Source: Aquamicrobium sp. (GTDB lineage: Bacteria; Pseudomonadota; Alphaproteobacteria; Rhizobiales; Rhizobiaceae). Taken from it: 64,000 nucleotides of DNA. The stretch lies in the NCBI RefSeq assembly GCF_023954335.1, contig NZ_JAMLIE010000003.1:62001-126000 (forward strand), written 5' to 3'. The position numbers were made by a program, and so were the translations under genes. Below, piece by piece: positions 1 through 9,175 of this stretch. The notes beneath the pieces are model-generated. The model worked only from the letters and a program-made list of their open reading frames with translations. It was not told the origin of the DNA and searched no databases. Position 1 is the first letter of the stretch; the number at the start of each line of letters is the position of its first letter.

Positions 1-1445
1 TAGAGCCGGAGGTGATCGCGGAGGCGCTGGGCATCGAAACTCGGCCCGTCATCCAGCACGATGCCCTCGAAGCAGAGGTAGAGGAACTTCGCGCTTTCGA
101 CCGGCTGCCCGAGATTGACGATGACCTTATCGTTCTCAAGCCAGACACCACGGCCGCGAATGCGCAGGGGGTTGAACGGACCCGCGCGGCGGCAGGCATC
201 TATCAGAGCTTCGCCGGCTGCCCTGTAGTTAGTCGATCCGGGCTTTCGACCCGGAAACCGCTGTCGCCAGAACCTCGATCCTGCCAAACCGAGCAGATAT
301 TGTTCCGCAAGAAGCTGTTGCGCCGATGCCAGGATGACGATCTTCCGCACCGGATCGAGCAGCGCGAAATGGCCCTCCTTCGTGTAGCCAAGGGGCCTCG
401 GTCCCGTGAAGCCCGGATCGTATACGCTGCCAAGCTGGATCGGAGACGTAATACTGCCGCGATGCTGGCAGCCGTCACAGAAGCGTCCGTTGCCGAGCTC
501 CGAGCAGATGGAATCGCAGGTGCGGGGACCTGCATCCTCAAGCGCACGCCTGAGCTTGGTGTTGGCCTCCCGCTCACTATAGTGGGGATGCTGCGCACTA
601 TACTCGTGGAAGATGCGCTCACCGTTCTGGCAGCGCACCGTGATCGACGCCGTGGCGTACCAGTTGGGTTCATCGGCCGTCGTCGCGCCTTCTCCGGTGT
701 AATGGCCATACCACGGACATTCCTGCTGGATCGCAAAATGGTCAGCACGAGATGCCGAGGTTATCCTCGGCGGCTCGCTGCCAACCGGAGGCAGTTCCTG
801 TTCCAGATCGGCCAGCGGGAGCCGATTATCTGGATTGTACGCGATGACTATCACAGGCTTCGGCGTGCGCGACTTATGGTTGAATGTCGTCGGCACGCGG
901 AAGACGCGGGCAAGATCGCTGACATTGTCGATCTCATAACCGGCACGCCCAAAATGGGCGACTAGCTTGCGGCTGAACTGCCGCAGGATGGCTTGCGCCC
1001 TGCGCCGATCTTCGCGATTGCGCATTACCAGCGGCTTGTCGAACGCGTAGAGGACGTGGAGACCATTGCCGCTATTCTGAATCAGGAACGGCTTCGCCTC
1101 GAACGACTGGATGAGGCCAAGGGCGGTGTCACTGTCGGGCGGATACCGCTTGGCGCTATCCTTTGCGTTAGCAAAATCAATGTCGGCGAATATGCCCGGA
1201 AGCGAGATGGCGGTGTCGTTCGAGCCACGGGATTGGGGGCCGAGGTCACCCGACTGGGTAGCCGCTCCGAGATACAGGTCCTCCGTATGCTTCCGCTTCT
1301 CGACATCGCGAACGAGCCGGGAGATGTCTCCCGGCCCGTACGAGCTTGTTCTCTTGGTTTTGAGGCTCCACATCGGCAACTTGCCCTCGAATGAGGAGCC
1401 GTAGAAGGCGGAAATGAAGTCGGGTAGGGAGAATTCAGCGCTCAT
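1..1445 (-). CDS. Archaeo-eukaryotic-type (AEP) primase-like protein, 3' end outside window
   Basis: The reading frame is open from the ATG at 1445 to the window edge, giving at least 481 residues. The N-terminal half carries the AEP primase signature: FADIDF (residues 86-91, the DxD metal site), SGNGLH (125-130, the catalytic His) and a third motif ending in a basic patch around 173-191 (DLARVFRVP, then NHK). Such primases start replication of phages, plasmids and integrative elements. A Cys-rich stretch around 310-325 could bind zinc. The start overlaps the stop of the upstream HTH gene by 11 nt, so the two are probably translationally coupled. A helicase part may lie outside the window. 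The family call is from motifs; the exact subfamily is not resolved. Confidence 0.75.
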   Translation of the reverse strand, partial: MSAEFSLPDFISAFYGSSFEGKLPMWSLKTKRTSSYGPGDISRLVRDVEKRKHTEDLYLGAATQSGDLGPQSRGSNDTAISLPGIFADIDFANAKDSAKRYPPDSDTALGLIQSFEAKPFLIQNSGNGLHVLYAFDKPLVMRNREDRRRAQAILRQFSRKLVAHFGRAGYEIDNVSDLARVFRVPTTFNHKSRTPKPVIVIAYNPDNRLPLADLEQELPPVGSEPPRITSASRADHFAIQQECPWYGHYTGEGATTADEPNWYATASITVRCQNGERIFHEYSAQHPHYSEREANTKLRRALEDAGPRTCDSICSELGNGRFCDGCQHRGSITSPIQLGSVYDPGFTGPRPLGYTKEGHFALLDPVRKIVILASAQQLLAEQYLLGLAGSRFWRQRFPGRKPGSTNYRAAGEALIDACRRAGPFNPLRIRGRGVWLENDKVIVNLGQPVESAKFLYLCFEGIVLDDGPSFDAQRLRDHLRL

Positions 1446-1635
1446 CGGAACCTCCCTGCCGGAAGGTTTCGATTGTGGCGACGACTTCGGAAAGCCGGAC
1501 CAAGCGGCGTTTTCCAAACGGCGCATAGCTCGGGACGTGACCACGCTTTACAGCGCGGCGCAGAGCCCAAAGGTGAATACCGAGCCGGTTTGCGGCTTCG
1601 TTGAGCGCGATGAATTTTTCGGGGGTGTCCTGCAT
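1435..1635 (-). CDS. Excisionase-like MerR-type HTH protein
   Basis: This 66-residue protein has the layout of helix-turn-helix domain 17 / excisionase proteins: FIALNEAANRLGIHLWALRRAVKRG is the winged HTH, followed by a short basic strand (FGKRRLVRLSEV). These proteins bind DNA as recombination directionality factors or repressors in mobile elements. It sits directly upstream of the primase gene and overlaps it by 11 nt, forming a two-gene operon typical of phage satellites and integrative elements. Function is inferred from fold and context only. Confidence 0.7.
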   Translation of the reverse strand: MQDTPEKFIALNEAANRLGIHLWALRRAVKRGHVPSYAPFGKRRLVRLSEVVATIETFRQGGSDER

Positions 1636-1990
1636 TGTCTCCGTTCCTTAAGGAGCAGAGATGATGGGGACATCAAAAAGCGCCACGCCGTGCATCTCCG
1701 CCCCGTTTGATCTCGGGTGAAAATGCAACCGTTAACGCCAAGCAGAGCCTATCGACCTAGCGAGATGGCTCTCCCCAACCAGAAATTGGTTGTGGTGTCT
1801 GAAGTGCTACACAATAAAAGCAGCTATGCTGCGCATCGTGCATACCCCCTTCAGTTGCAAATTTAAGTTACCGCTATTCGCCTTCCGTGTAAAGCGCTGA
1901 ATTCTTTCATGTTTTGTGGTCACTAACTCGGCGATTCTGTCCCGGCTTTGTTTCGGAACCGTTCACGGAATGTGGTCACTTCGCTCGCTG

Positions 1991-2060
1991 TTCACACGCG
2001 CGCGTCCACGTGGCTGCGCCGCTATGGAAAGCTGAGGTACAGGGGATCGGTATGCGCATG
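1991..2060 (+). repeat. Dispersed repeat, copy A
   Basis: The unit runs: a purine/pyrimidine-alternating CG-rich start, then GTGGCTGCGCCG, a variable spacer of about 14 nt, then a block close to TACAGGGGATCGGTATG. It resembles the copies at about 2125-2192 and 6397-6480. The three copies bracket the caspase gene. Confidence 0.6.
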
Positions 2061-2124
2061 CGGGAATGACCGAAAAGCGACGTATGTGGAGGAATGGTTG
2101 CGGAACTGGGTATCCGCGTCTGGT

Positions 2125-2192
2125 CCACGCACGCGCCTGCGTAGCCGCGCCGCGCGGAACCGTTGGGATACAGGGGATCGGGGCGGGTATGT
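2125..2192 (+). repeat. Dispersed repeat, copy B
   Basis: Same order of blocks as copy A, in direct orientation about 135 bp away: CG-rich start, GTAGCCGCGCCG, spacer, then ATACAGGGGATCGGGGCGGG. It is slightly diverged and lies between the primase operon and the 3' end of the caspase gene. Confidence 0.55.
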
Positions 2193-2249
2193 CTTGGATA
2201 ATCATCCGATCCAAGTCGCGCAGACAGACGGAGAACCCTGGCAGGCGCT

Positions 2250-5200
2250 TCACGGACGCGCTCCTGTCCTTTCCTCCGCCAGATAGCGTGAGGAAGCCCA
2301 GCCGCGCACGCCGCGCCAGGAAACGTCACACCATCTGCTTCCCTGCCCGGACGCGGCAGTGCAGGAATGCAGTTCGATGCCGGTGCCGTTCGACGGAATC
2401 TCTGCCAGGATGCTGGACCGGGCAGTCGGAGCAGAGCGCATGTTCAGAACGTCCCAGTTCTCCACATCGACAACGCGATAGGACCGGGCGGCAGCCGCTT
2501 GCTGGGAGATGTAGCGGGAGTACACCCACCCTTCGATGCAGTTCCACTCGATGCGGCACCATTCGCGCGCGTAGCCGGAAACCTTGCGGCATTCGAATGC
2601 GTGGATGCCGGTGCCGCTCGGCGGGATCGTGCCCGCCACGGGAGCATCGCCATGCGGCGACAATCTGATGTTGAGCCTGTCGCCCAGCGCGACGCCCGTT
2701 ACGGCGAAAGCTCCCTCGCGGCCCGTGCATTGAGGCCATGGAGCCGGAACCGGCAACGTTCTGGCGACGACGGGCGCCGCCCCGGCATCGCCGGTGCTAC
2801 GGGGTTTGGCATCGCTGGCCTGCTTCCGTTCGGTCGTGTTTTCTGCGCGGCGGGCGTGCTGAGGAAGCGACGTGCCAATGCCCGCAGGCCCGGCAGGCGC
2901 CATGGCGAGCCCGTCGATGGCTATCGGAATGCGCACGAGATCATCGGTGACGCCCCGCAACTCGAGTTCGACGAAATCGTCATATTCGAAGGTGAGGCCG
3001 GAGACGGTCCACGTCTCGCGACTCGACGCGCCGCCGGCGATCAGCGAGAGGCTGGTCAGCGCGCCGTCCGGTGAGCGTGTCGCGAGCAGGCCGAATTGTC
3101 CGCACACCGCGAGAATCTTCCCTTCGCGCCAATAGCACTGATCCTGTGTGCCGAAAGTGCCCGTCGCCCCGCTAACCCAAAAGCTGAATTCCACGTCGAA
3201 ATGTCCGTAAAGGTCGGCGTCGTCCGGCAGGAAGTGAGGGTCGTGCAACGTTGGCGCGGCATCTTCTCCGCGCAACCTCGTCGTGAAGATCACGTCGAAT
3301 GGTTCGGGCGAGGAGACCGGTTCGCCGTTCCATTGCAAGGTCGCGACCGAGCCCAGGAAAGGTTCCAGATCGAGCGTGCCGGTGGTGGCCGTGGCGACGG
3401 GCGCTAGAGGGGGCTCGGAGCTGGGCACGAAGAACGCAGACATCACCTCTTCGAGCACCGCGTCGAAGTAGCGTGCGTAGTGGGAATGTCCCGTATCGCG
3501 ATATGTTTCGAAGGCGGTCAGCACGGCCTCGCGGGCCTCAACCAGGCTGGGATTGTTGAGAAACTCGACAGACGTGTCGGTGTCGGTGTTGGCAAGCCGA
3601 ATCCCCTTCAGGAACAAGGCTCCCGCCATCCGGGTATGGATGGACGCCCATTCCAACGGGGTGCTGCGGCGATCCAATCCGCCAATGGCAAGCCGGTACG
3701 TCTCGACCGCCTGCTCCGTCAGCGGCAGGCTCCTTTCGGCGGCGCCGAGGTGGAGGAGAGCCTCGGCGAGGCTGGCTGTCGTCAGCGACCATTCAAGCGA
3801 GGAACGCTGAGGTGTTATTTCGCTGAGCACGTCGCGATACAGCCGTTCCGCCTCGCGCAACTCGGCCGAATCCCCCGCGAAGAAGCCAAGAATCCTGCGG
3901 GCGTCCGCCATGCCGAGCCGGGCACGCGCCCATTGAAGAGGGGCAATCGCGCGCAGTTCGTCGCCCGCCACCTCTCCGAGCAACGCGGTCGCGCTTTCGA
4001 TCTGGTCCAGTGCGTGTCTGGTCTCATCCCGCAGATTCTCGCGCGAGGCGCGGGCAAAGAAGAAATCTCCTTCATCGGACAGGGACGATACCATGCTTGC
4101 ATAGAGCTCCACCGTCGCCTCATGGACAAGCGCATGGGCCAGATCGGTGGAGATACTTGCCGACTGGATCGAGAATCGGTCGTCGGCCAGTGCGGCCAGA
4201 GCTTCCCGGAACAGAGAGGCGGCATGGGCGGCATTCTCGCGATAGGAATCCTCGCCCAGAATATGATCCAGCCGATAGAACTCGAAATCTTTGGTGATGC
4301 TGTCGAGATCGATGAAGCTGACGGTTTCACCCGACCATTCCTGAAGACCGAGCCGGTAGAGCTGGGTTGTCTCGAAGCGATGCGGAGAATCGTCCAGCCG
4401 CGCCAGATAGGTGCGGGCGATCTCCGCTTTCGCCATCGCCCATTCATATGGCGTATCGGCGGCATCCCAGAAATCGGCCACGCTTTCGAAGGCCCGTTCC
4501 GCCTCGAAAATGCGCTCGTAGCCGCTTTCCCTCTCTCCGAGCAGCAGGTAGGCAATGCCAAGCGCCTGTTGAAGGTTGGCCCATTCCGGTGTCGCGGACC
4601 TGGCCGGGTACTGGGAGATCGCCGTCCGGTATGCGTCGATCGCGTTCTCAAGGGATATTGTGCCGTGCTCCAACCGTCCGAGGACGGAGAGCGCGTCGCC
4701 GCGGGCCTTGTGCGATGCAGACAGCTTCCGGGAGTCGCCGAGCGCTTCGGCGAGTTCCACTGCTTCCCGGGCGGCGTGATGAGCTTCGTTCAGCGCAGCG
4801 ATGTCGCCCGTGCGCTCGCCCAGGTTGACCAGCGATCGAACTTCGGCGATCTTGTAGCGCCACGCCGCGTCGAGGTCCCATTGCCGGGCCTCGCCGAAGG
4901 CGCGAGCGTAATCCGTCGCCGCACCGCGATGATCGAGCGCGAGTTCGCGGGCGCCGGCGCTCCGCGCGAACACCGCAGCGGTTTCGAGTCGCCGCTGACG
5001 AAGATTCTCCTCGACATCGTCCAGGACGCCACTGATCTCCTCGGCCCGCGCCTTGGCCTCGTCGAACACGCGGATGGCCGTCTCGAGCGCGCCCTCGTCC
5101 AGCGCCCGGTCAGCCAGTTCGACGAGCCGCGCGATCTCTGGATCGGAGCTTTCGAGCGTGTCGCGGCTGGCGAGTATGCGCCGGATGCGCTCGGCCTGCT

Positions 5201-6275
5201 CGCGCAGGAGGCGGTCGAGTTCCTCGGCGTCGTCAGGAACCTCTTGCCCCAATGTTCTCAGCATCGCATAGAGCGCGTCGAGGGGAACGCCGTCGAGCGT
5301 CGCCACATTCTCGACCAGTTGGCGCCCGGCCTGCGGCAGGTCGGCGATGGTGAGCAGGAGTTGCCTCCGCTCCTTCAGCAATTCGCCTTCGTCGCCTGCT
5401 TCCATCTGCGGTGACACGCCAAAATAGAGAAGACGCCGCAGGCTTTCGTTGATCCACGGTCGCTGGCGGCCGGAGGTCTTCAGATACACCTCCTCGGCGA
5501 CCATGCGCATCACCACACCGAACTCATCGCCCGTCATCGCTTCGAAATGGCGCAGAAGGGCAGCCGCGTAGGGACTGTTGCCGCCTGCCGCTCCGTCCAG
5601 CGCGACACGGCCCGGTTCCGCTGCGAACGATATGACGGTGCCGAGGTTGTCTGTCGCGGAGGACATGGCGGCGGAAAGCGGCGTCGCGCCGCGCGTTGCG
5701 TTGAGCCCGGCGGTCCCGATGGCCACTGGCGCGGAGCCCGGATCGAGGCGGACCAAGGCGCCGGGAGGGAACGGATTGTCGCGGCAGGCGTCAAGCATCA
5801 GGATGGCGACCGGAGCCACCGTCTGAAGCCGCTCGACGAAGGCCGAGACCGGCACAAGATTCTCACTTGCCGCTTCTAGCGCGGTCCGGTCCGCATTCAC
5901 GGGGACGAGAAAATTCTCGCCGCCCGCCTCGATGCCGTGTCCCGCATAGTAGATGATCGCGACGTCCGCCCCTTCCGCATCCTCTAAAAAGATGTCGAGA
6001 TCCCGGTAGAGGCGGCGAGCGTCGCGGTCGGAAACGAGCGTGGTCTCGAAGCCGAGATTGTCCAGGAGGGCCTCGACGGCGCGGGCGTCGTTGACCGGGT
6101 TGGCCAGGGGCGGCAGATGCTCGTACTGACCGTTGCCGATCACGAGCGCGACACCCTTCAGCGGTTGCGTATCTTGGGCGAAGGACTGCGCCGCAGCAAT
6201 GAGCATAATCATGATGCCCGCCAGCATGGTCTTTGCTTTCCGACGTACGAAAACATTCATTTGGCGGAAGAACAT
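2250..6275 (-). CDS. Secreted caspase-like (C14) peptidase with TPR region and two SH3b domains
   Basis: 1341 residues. A signal peptide covers about 1-34 (hydrophobic core, then SFAQD). Residues 40-260 form a caspase-fold peptidase with catalytic His113 in YYAGHGIE and Cys164 in LDACRDNPF. The long middle region (about 290-950) is helical, Glu/Ala/Arg-rich and looks like degenerate tetratricopeptide repeats. The C-terminus has two SH3b-like domains, each with an LNIR/LNMR-S-P/A start and a GW-x-SRY end (about 1205-1265 and 1275-1335). SH3b domains bind cell wall or peptide ligands, so a periplasmic role is likely. Upstream ATGs at residues 1 and 7 are both possible. It stands alone, flanked by repeats. 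The substrate and function are unknown. Confidence 0.8.
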   Translation of the reverse strand: MFFRQMNVFVRRKAKTMLAGIMIMLIAAAQSFAQDTQPLKGVALVIGNGQYEHLPPLANPVNDARAVEALLDNLGFETTLVSDRDARRLYRDLDIFLEDAEGADVAIIYYAGHGIEAGGENFLVPVNADRTALEAASENLVPVSAFVERLQTVAPVAILMLDACRDNPFPPGALVRLDPGSAPVAIGTAGLNATRGATPLSAAMSSATDNLGTVISFAAEPGRVALDGAAGGNSPYAAALLRHFEAMTGDEFGVVMRMVAEEVYLKTSGRQRPWINESLRRLLYFGVSPQMEAGDEGELLKERRQLLLTIADLPQAGRQLVENVATLDGVPLDALYAMLRTLGQEVPDDAEELDRLLREQAERIRRILASRDTLESSDPEIARLVELADRALDEGALETAIRVFDEAKARAEEISGVLDDVEENLRQRRLETAAVFARSAGARELALDHRGAATDYARAFGEARQWDLDAAWRYKIAEVRSLVNLGERTGDIAALNEAHHAAREAVELAEALGDSRKLSASHKARGDALSVLGRLEHGTISLENAIDAYRTAISQYPARSATPEWANLQQALGIAYLLLGERESGYERIFEAERAFESVADFWDAADTPYEWAMAKAEIARTYLARLDDSPHRFETTQLYRLGLQEWSGETVSFIDLDSITKDFEFYRLDHILGEDSYRENAAHAASLFREALAALADDRFSIQSASISTDLAHALVHEATVELYASMVSSLSDEGDFFFARASRENLRDETRHALDQIESATALLGEVAGDELRAIAPLQWARARLGMADARRILGFFAGDSAELREAERLYRDVLSEITPQRSSLEWSLTTASLAEALLHLGAAERSLPLTEQAVETYRLAIGGLDRRSTPLEWASIHTRMAGALFLKGIRLANTDTDTSVEFLNNPSLVEAREAVLTAFETYRDTGHSHYARYFDAVLEEVMSAFFVPSSEPPLAPVATATTGTLDLEPFLGSVATLQWNGEPVSSPEPFDVIFTTRLRGEDAAPTLHDPHFLPDDADLYGHFDVEFSFWVSGATGTFGTQDQCYWREGKILAVCGQFGLLATRSPDGALTSLSLIAGGASSRETWTVSGLTFEYDDFVELELRGVTDDLVRIPIAIDGLAMAPAGPAGIGTSLPQHARRAENTTERKQASDAKPRSTGDAGAAPVVARTLPVPAPWPQCTGREGAFAVTGVALGDRLNIRLSPHGDAPVAGTIPPSGTGIHAFECRKVSGYAREWCRIEWNCIEGWVYSRYISQQAAAARSYRVVDVENWDVLNMRSAPTARSSILAEIPSNGTGIELHSCTAASGQGSRWCDVSWRGVRGWASSRYLAEERTGARP

Positions 6276-6597
6276 ATCATGAATTCCCCAAGACGGCCCG
6301 ATCCTAGGTTATCGTGATGCATGGCGAGATCAAGGCGGCACTTGTTGGGTTTCGTTTGGAATTCACGTCGCGGCTAAGTGAAACCGATATTTAGTCGGCG
6401 CAGCCACGCAGGCGCGCGCATGCGTGGCTGCGCCGGGCGGTACGGCTGGGAAACAGGTGATCGGTATGGGCATGGCATGTACCGGAGACATGCATATAGG
6501 GCGTCTAGTGAACGGAGCAGTCGCTGCCCAACTGACGAGAAGCGCGCGTTTTGGTCGGAAGCAGACGTGTGCAACCGGGCGAGCGTTGACGCTTTGG
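6276..6597. other. Intergenic stretch holding repeat C and the caspase promoter region
   Basis: About 320 bases without a gene. They contain the third dispersed repeat with its hairpin and must contain the promoter of the caspase gene, which reads leftward from 6275. No sigma-70 boxes are obvious. Confidence 0.45.
6397..6480 (+). repeat. Dispersed repeat, copy C, with perfect 14-bp inverted repeat
   Basis: 6397-6410 (GGCGCAGCCACGCA) is exactly complementary to 6421-6434, with a 10-nt CG-rich loop, so the transcript would fold into a strong hairpin. The right arm continues as the same repeat unit seen at 1991-2060 and 2125-2192 (GTGGCTGCGCCG, spacer, AACAGGTGATCGGTATG). Confidence 0.65.
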
Positions 6598-7149
6598 TTA
6601 TGGGAGCAACCGGGCGACTTGAAGCGCCTGCAGCACGCGCGTAGCTTCGCTCACCAGTATCAACGTGCCAGCTCGTCCGATTGGCCGCCCATGGGCAATG
6701 TCTTTGCGAATGGGATGCAGACGCTCCAGCGAAATGCGGAAATCATCCTTTTTTGTAAAGATGTGGAGAAACGCAGGCCAATTATCCTTCTGGCAGATAA
6801 GCTGCGCGAGGTCCATGAAGTCCGCATAGTGGATGAACTCGTAGACCGGCCGGCCGGCTGCACGCTCTTCAGCTTGGCGCTCAACCCACCGGTTACGTAC
6901 ATCTCCCGGAACACGGCGCTTCAACCATGCGTCACCCGCAAGGGCTCGGAGTTCCTTTTCGACGAGCCGGCGCAACGTGTTCTCGAGCGTCAAGAGGATT
7001 GTCCAGTGCATCGGATCGTACACGGCACCGGGGTCCTCCGCCTCGATGGCACGCGGCGGTTCGATCATCGCAAGGCTGAAGCGGAAGCCTGCTGAGAATG
7101 TCACTTCGCTGTATGTGTTCGGTGCGAAGGCAATAAGCTCAGCGTTCAT
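6598..7149 (-). CDS. Swt1-family HEPN domain protein, probably 5'-truncated or frameshifted
   Basis: 183 residues from the ATG at 7149. The C-terminal half matches the Swt1-type HEPN layout: a helix starting at DPMHWTILLTLENTLRRLV and the R-x4-H motif RKDIAH (Arg148, His153), the RNase signature of HEPN domains. The same frame stays open upstream to about 7338 with coherent sequence but has no ATG, GTG or TTG start there, so the real N-terminus may have been lost to a frameshift. HEPN proteins act in RNA cleavage, often in defence or toxin systems; no partner is visible here because IS DNA begins next door. Confidence 0.55.
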   Translation of the reverse strand: MNAELIAFAPNTYSEVTFSAGFRFSLAMIEPPRAIEAEDPGAVYDPMHWTILLTLENTLRRLVEKELRALAGDAWLKRRVPGDVRNRWVERQAEERAAGRPVYEFIHYADFMDLAQLICQKDNWPAFLHIFTKKDDFRISLERLHPIRKDIAHGRPIGRAGTLILVSEATRVLQALQVARLLP

Positions 7150-7594
7150 GCCGGCAGCGACAGCGTCTTCGTCTGCGTCCAGCGGTGCGGTAGATTCATC
7201 ACCAAAACGTCCCTCGCCTAGTTCTGCGTAGACGAGTTCGGAAACAGCCTCCCCGTAAGGCTGGTGGCCATGAACCGCGTCACTGAGACGGGAAAGACGA
7301 GCGAATACCGCACGATCTTGGCGAGCGAGTCGTGCATTTCAGTTTGAAGCATAAGCACAAGGCCGCACAAAATGAGGCGTTGCGAGATGCCTCGGCACGA
7401 AAGGGTGGCAGAAGATCGGCGCCAATCAGAAGATGGGGAAGGCCTTTCCCCGATCATCGCAATGATATCAGATCGCGCCAAGAAAACCTTAGAGGTACCC
7501 CTATTCCCGCATCACCTTCTCGGTCACATGCGCGCAGTAGCCGCAAAGATCAGGATAATCAGAATTGTATTCATGGACATCAATGGGGGTGCTA

Positions 7595-8842
7595 CAGAGG
7601 TGGTGCCGGTTTCTGAGACAGGGGCATAAGGTGGATCGCCCGATGGAAAGGACGATCCAGCATGAAGACACGCAGACGGTTTACGGCCGAGTTCAAGGCC
7701 AAGGTTGCGCTTGAGGCGATCCGCGGCGAGCGGACGATTTCGGAACTGGCGACGAAGCACCAGCTGTCCAGACCAGATCACGCAGTGAAACGGCTGAGCC
7801 ATCGAGAACCCTGGCCAAAGGCATTCGACGACAGGGCTTCGGATGCGCAGGCCGGCGGGAAGCCGGGTGACGAAGCTGCACGCCAAGATCGGCCAGCTCG
7901 TCGTGGGCGGGATTTTGGCCAAAGCCTTCGATCGCTGAGCCTGGATCGGAGGAGAATGATGATCGATCCCGATCACGGGCGGCTCTCGATCGCCGCCAGG
8001 TGCGAACTGGTCTCGATCTCGCGGGCCTCGTTCTATCGACAGCCGGCGGGCAGAGACGCCGGGAACCTCGAACTGATGCGCCTCATTGACGGGCGTTCAC
8101 GGAAATGCCATTGGTATGGCTCGAGACAGATGGCGCGGCACCTACGCCGTCAGGGCTGGTGCGTAGGCCGCAAGCGGGTCCGGCGGCTGATGCGCAAGAT
8201 CGGCCTGTCGCGATCTACCAAGCGCCGAAGACCAGCGAGCCGCATCCCCAGCACCGCATCTATCCCTACCTGCTGCGGCATCTCAACATTGAGCGCCCCG
8301 ATCGGTCTGGTGCGCCGACGTGACCTACATCCCCATGCGGCGCAGCCCCTCCTCGTCGCCATCATGGACTGGTTCAGCCGCAAGGTGCTGGCCTGGCGGC
8401 TGTCGAACCTGATGGATACCGACTGCGTCGCCGCTCTGGAAGAGGCGATCGCCCGCCATGGCAGGCCACATCTTCAACACCGATCAGGGGAGCCAGTTCA
8501 CCAGCTTCGCCTTCACCACGACGTTGAAGGATGCCGGCATCCGCATCTCCATGGACGGGCGCGGCCGGTGGATGGACAACGTCTTCATCGAGCGGCTGTG
8601 GCGCAGCCTCAAATACGAGTGCGTCTTCCTCAACGCCTTCGAGACAGGCGGTGAGGCCCGGGCTGGCATCGGCTCCTGGATCGACTACTACAACCAGCGA
8701 CGCCCACACTCGACCTTTGGCGGCAGGACACCCGACGAGGTCTATGCTACGGCACAAATGACGGAGCAATTGGCGGCGTAGAAACCAACCCGATCCACCT
8801 TAGCCAAGCCGCCAAGCTGTCTCACCAGACGGGTCCACCTCA
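7595..8842 (+). mobile_element. IS3-family element, degenerate copy
   Basis: Imperfect terminal inverted repeats are visible. The left end near 7597 (GAGGTGGTGCCGGTTTCTGAGACAG) and the complement of the right end near 8817-8842 share GAGGTGG, CCG and TGAGACAG. An AAGGTGGATCG block is shared just inside both ends. Between them lies a two-ORF IS3-type transposase, broken by indels. No target duplication could be recognised. Confidence 0.65.
7662..8781 (+). pseudogene. IS3-family transposase (OrfA/OrfB) with multiple frameshifts
   Basis: The first part (KTRRRFTAEFKAKVALEAI) is the OrfA helix-turn-helix. OrfB begins near 7956 (MMIDPDHGRLSIAARCELV) and shows HTH_21 (WYGSRQMARHLRRQGWC). It ends in the rve integrase core, where FNTDQGSQFTS and the stretch from RWMDNVFIERLWRSLKYEC to YYNQRRPHSTFGG carry the second Asp and the Glu of the DDE triad. 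The frame changes at least three times (near 7770, 7860 and 8290-8450), so no full-length enzyme can be made. Confidence 0.75.
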
Positions 8843-8931
8843 GCGTTGATCTGACCTTCACCCCCTTATTCATATTCTCGTCTAAAACAGAACGCCATAC
8901 TAACCGAGCTACTGAACAAGCGGGGTAAGAT

Positions 8932-9101
8932 TTGGGCATCTCAACAGACGCGCATTGCTATGCCTGCGGGTACGACAAATTTCTCATGGTCGGAAGTGGT
9001 CGGGAGGATATGGACACCACGCTCCTTTGGCCAGTGCTCTGTACGAGGTGCAATGAGATAACGACCGCCAATTTCAAAGAAATCACGTTGCGCTGTAGGG
9101 A
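8932..9101 (+). pseudogene. Zinc-ribbon hypothetical protein, 5' part, split by IS insertion
   Basis: A TTG start at 8932 follows a GGGGTAAG ribosome site. The product has paired cysteines (CYACGY, LCTRCNEI, LRCR), as in small zinc-ribbon proteins. The frame is cut at 9102 by an IS3-type element. The remainder resumes in the same frame after it, at 10597. The function is not recognised. Confidence 0.5.
9025..9101 (+). repeat. 77-bp direct repeat, left copy
   Basis: These 77 bases are identical to 10597-10673, and both copies directly abut the TGTCCG...CGGACA ends of the IS between them. The repeat is coding sequence of the interrupted zinc-ribbon gene. Confidence 0.85.
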
Positions 9102-9175
9102 TGTCCGTCGTCAGGGTTTTTGGGACAACAGGCGGCGTGAGCTAACGGAGGCTCTGGTCCATCAGGTTTGTCACA

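Larger units (their letters stand above)
1636..2249. other. Gene-poor stretch with two dispersed repeat copies
   Basis: No convincing gene was found in these 614 bases. The left part (about 1640-1960) is relatively AT-rich and should hold the promoter of the HTH-primase operon, but no clear -35/-10 pair can be assigned by eye. The right part holds two copies of a repeat described separately. Confidence 0.5.

Noticed and set aside
12..965. Long plus-strand frame of 317 codons
   Set aside because: It is antisense to the primase frame, which carries clear AEP motifs and stays open across the whole region.
3480..5414. 644-codon plus-strand frame inside the caspase gene
   Set aside because: Antisense shadow of a GC-rich gene; no start site and no recognisable domain, while the opposite strand encodes a coherent protein.
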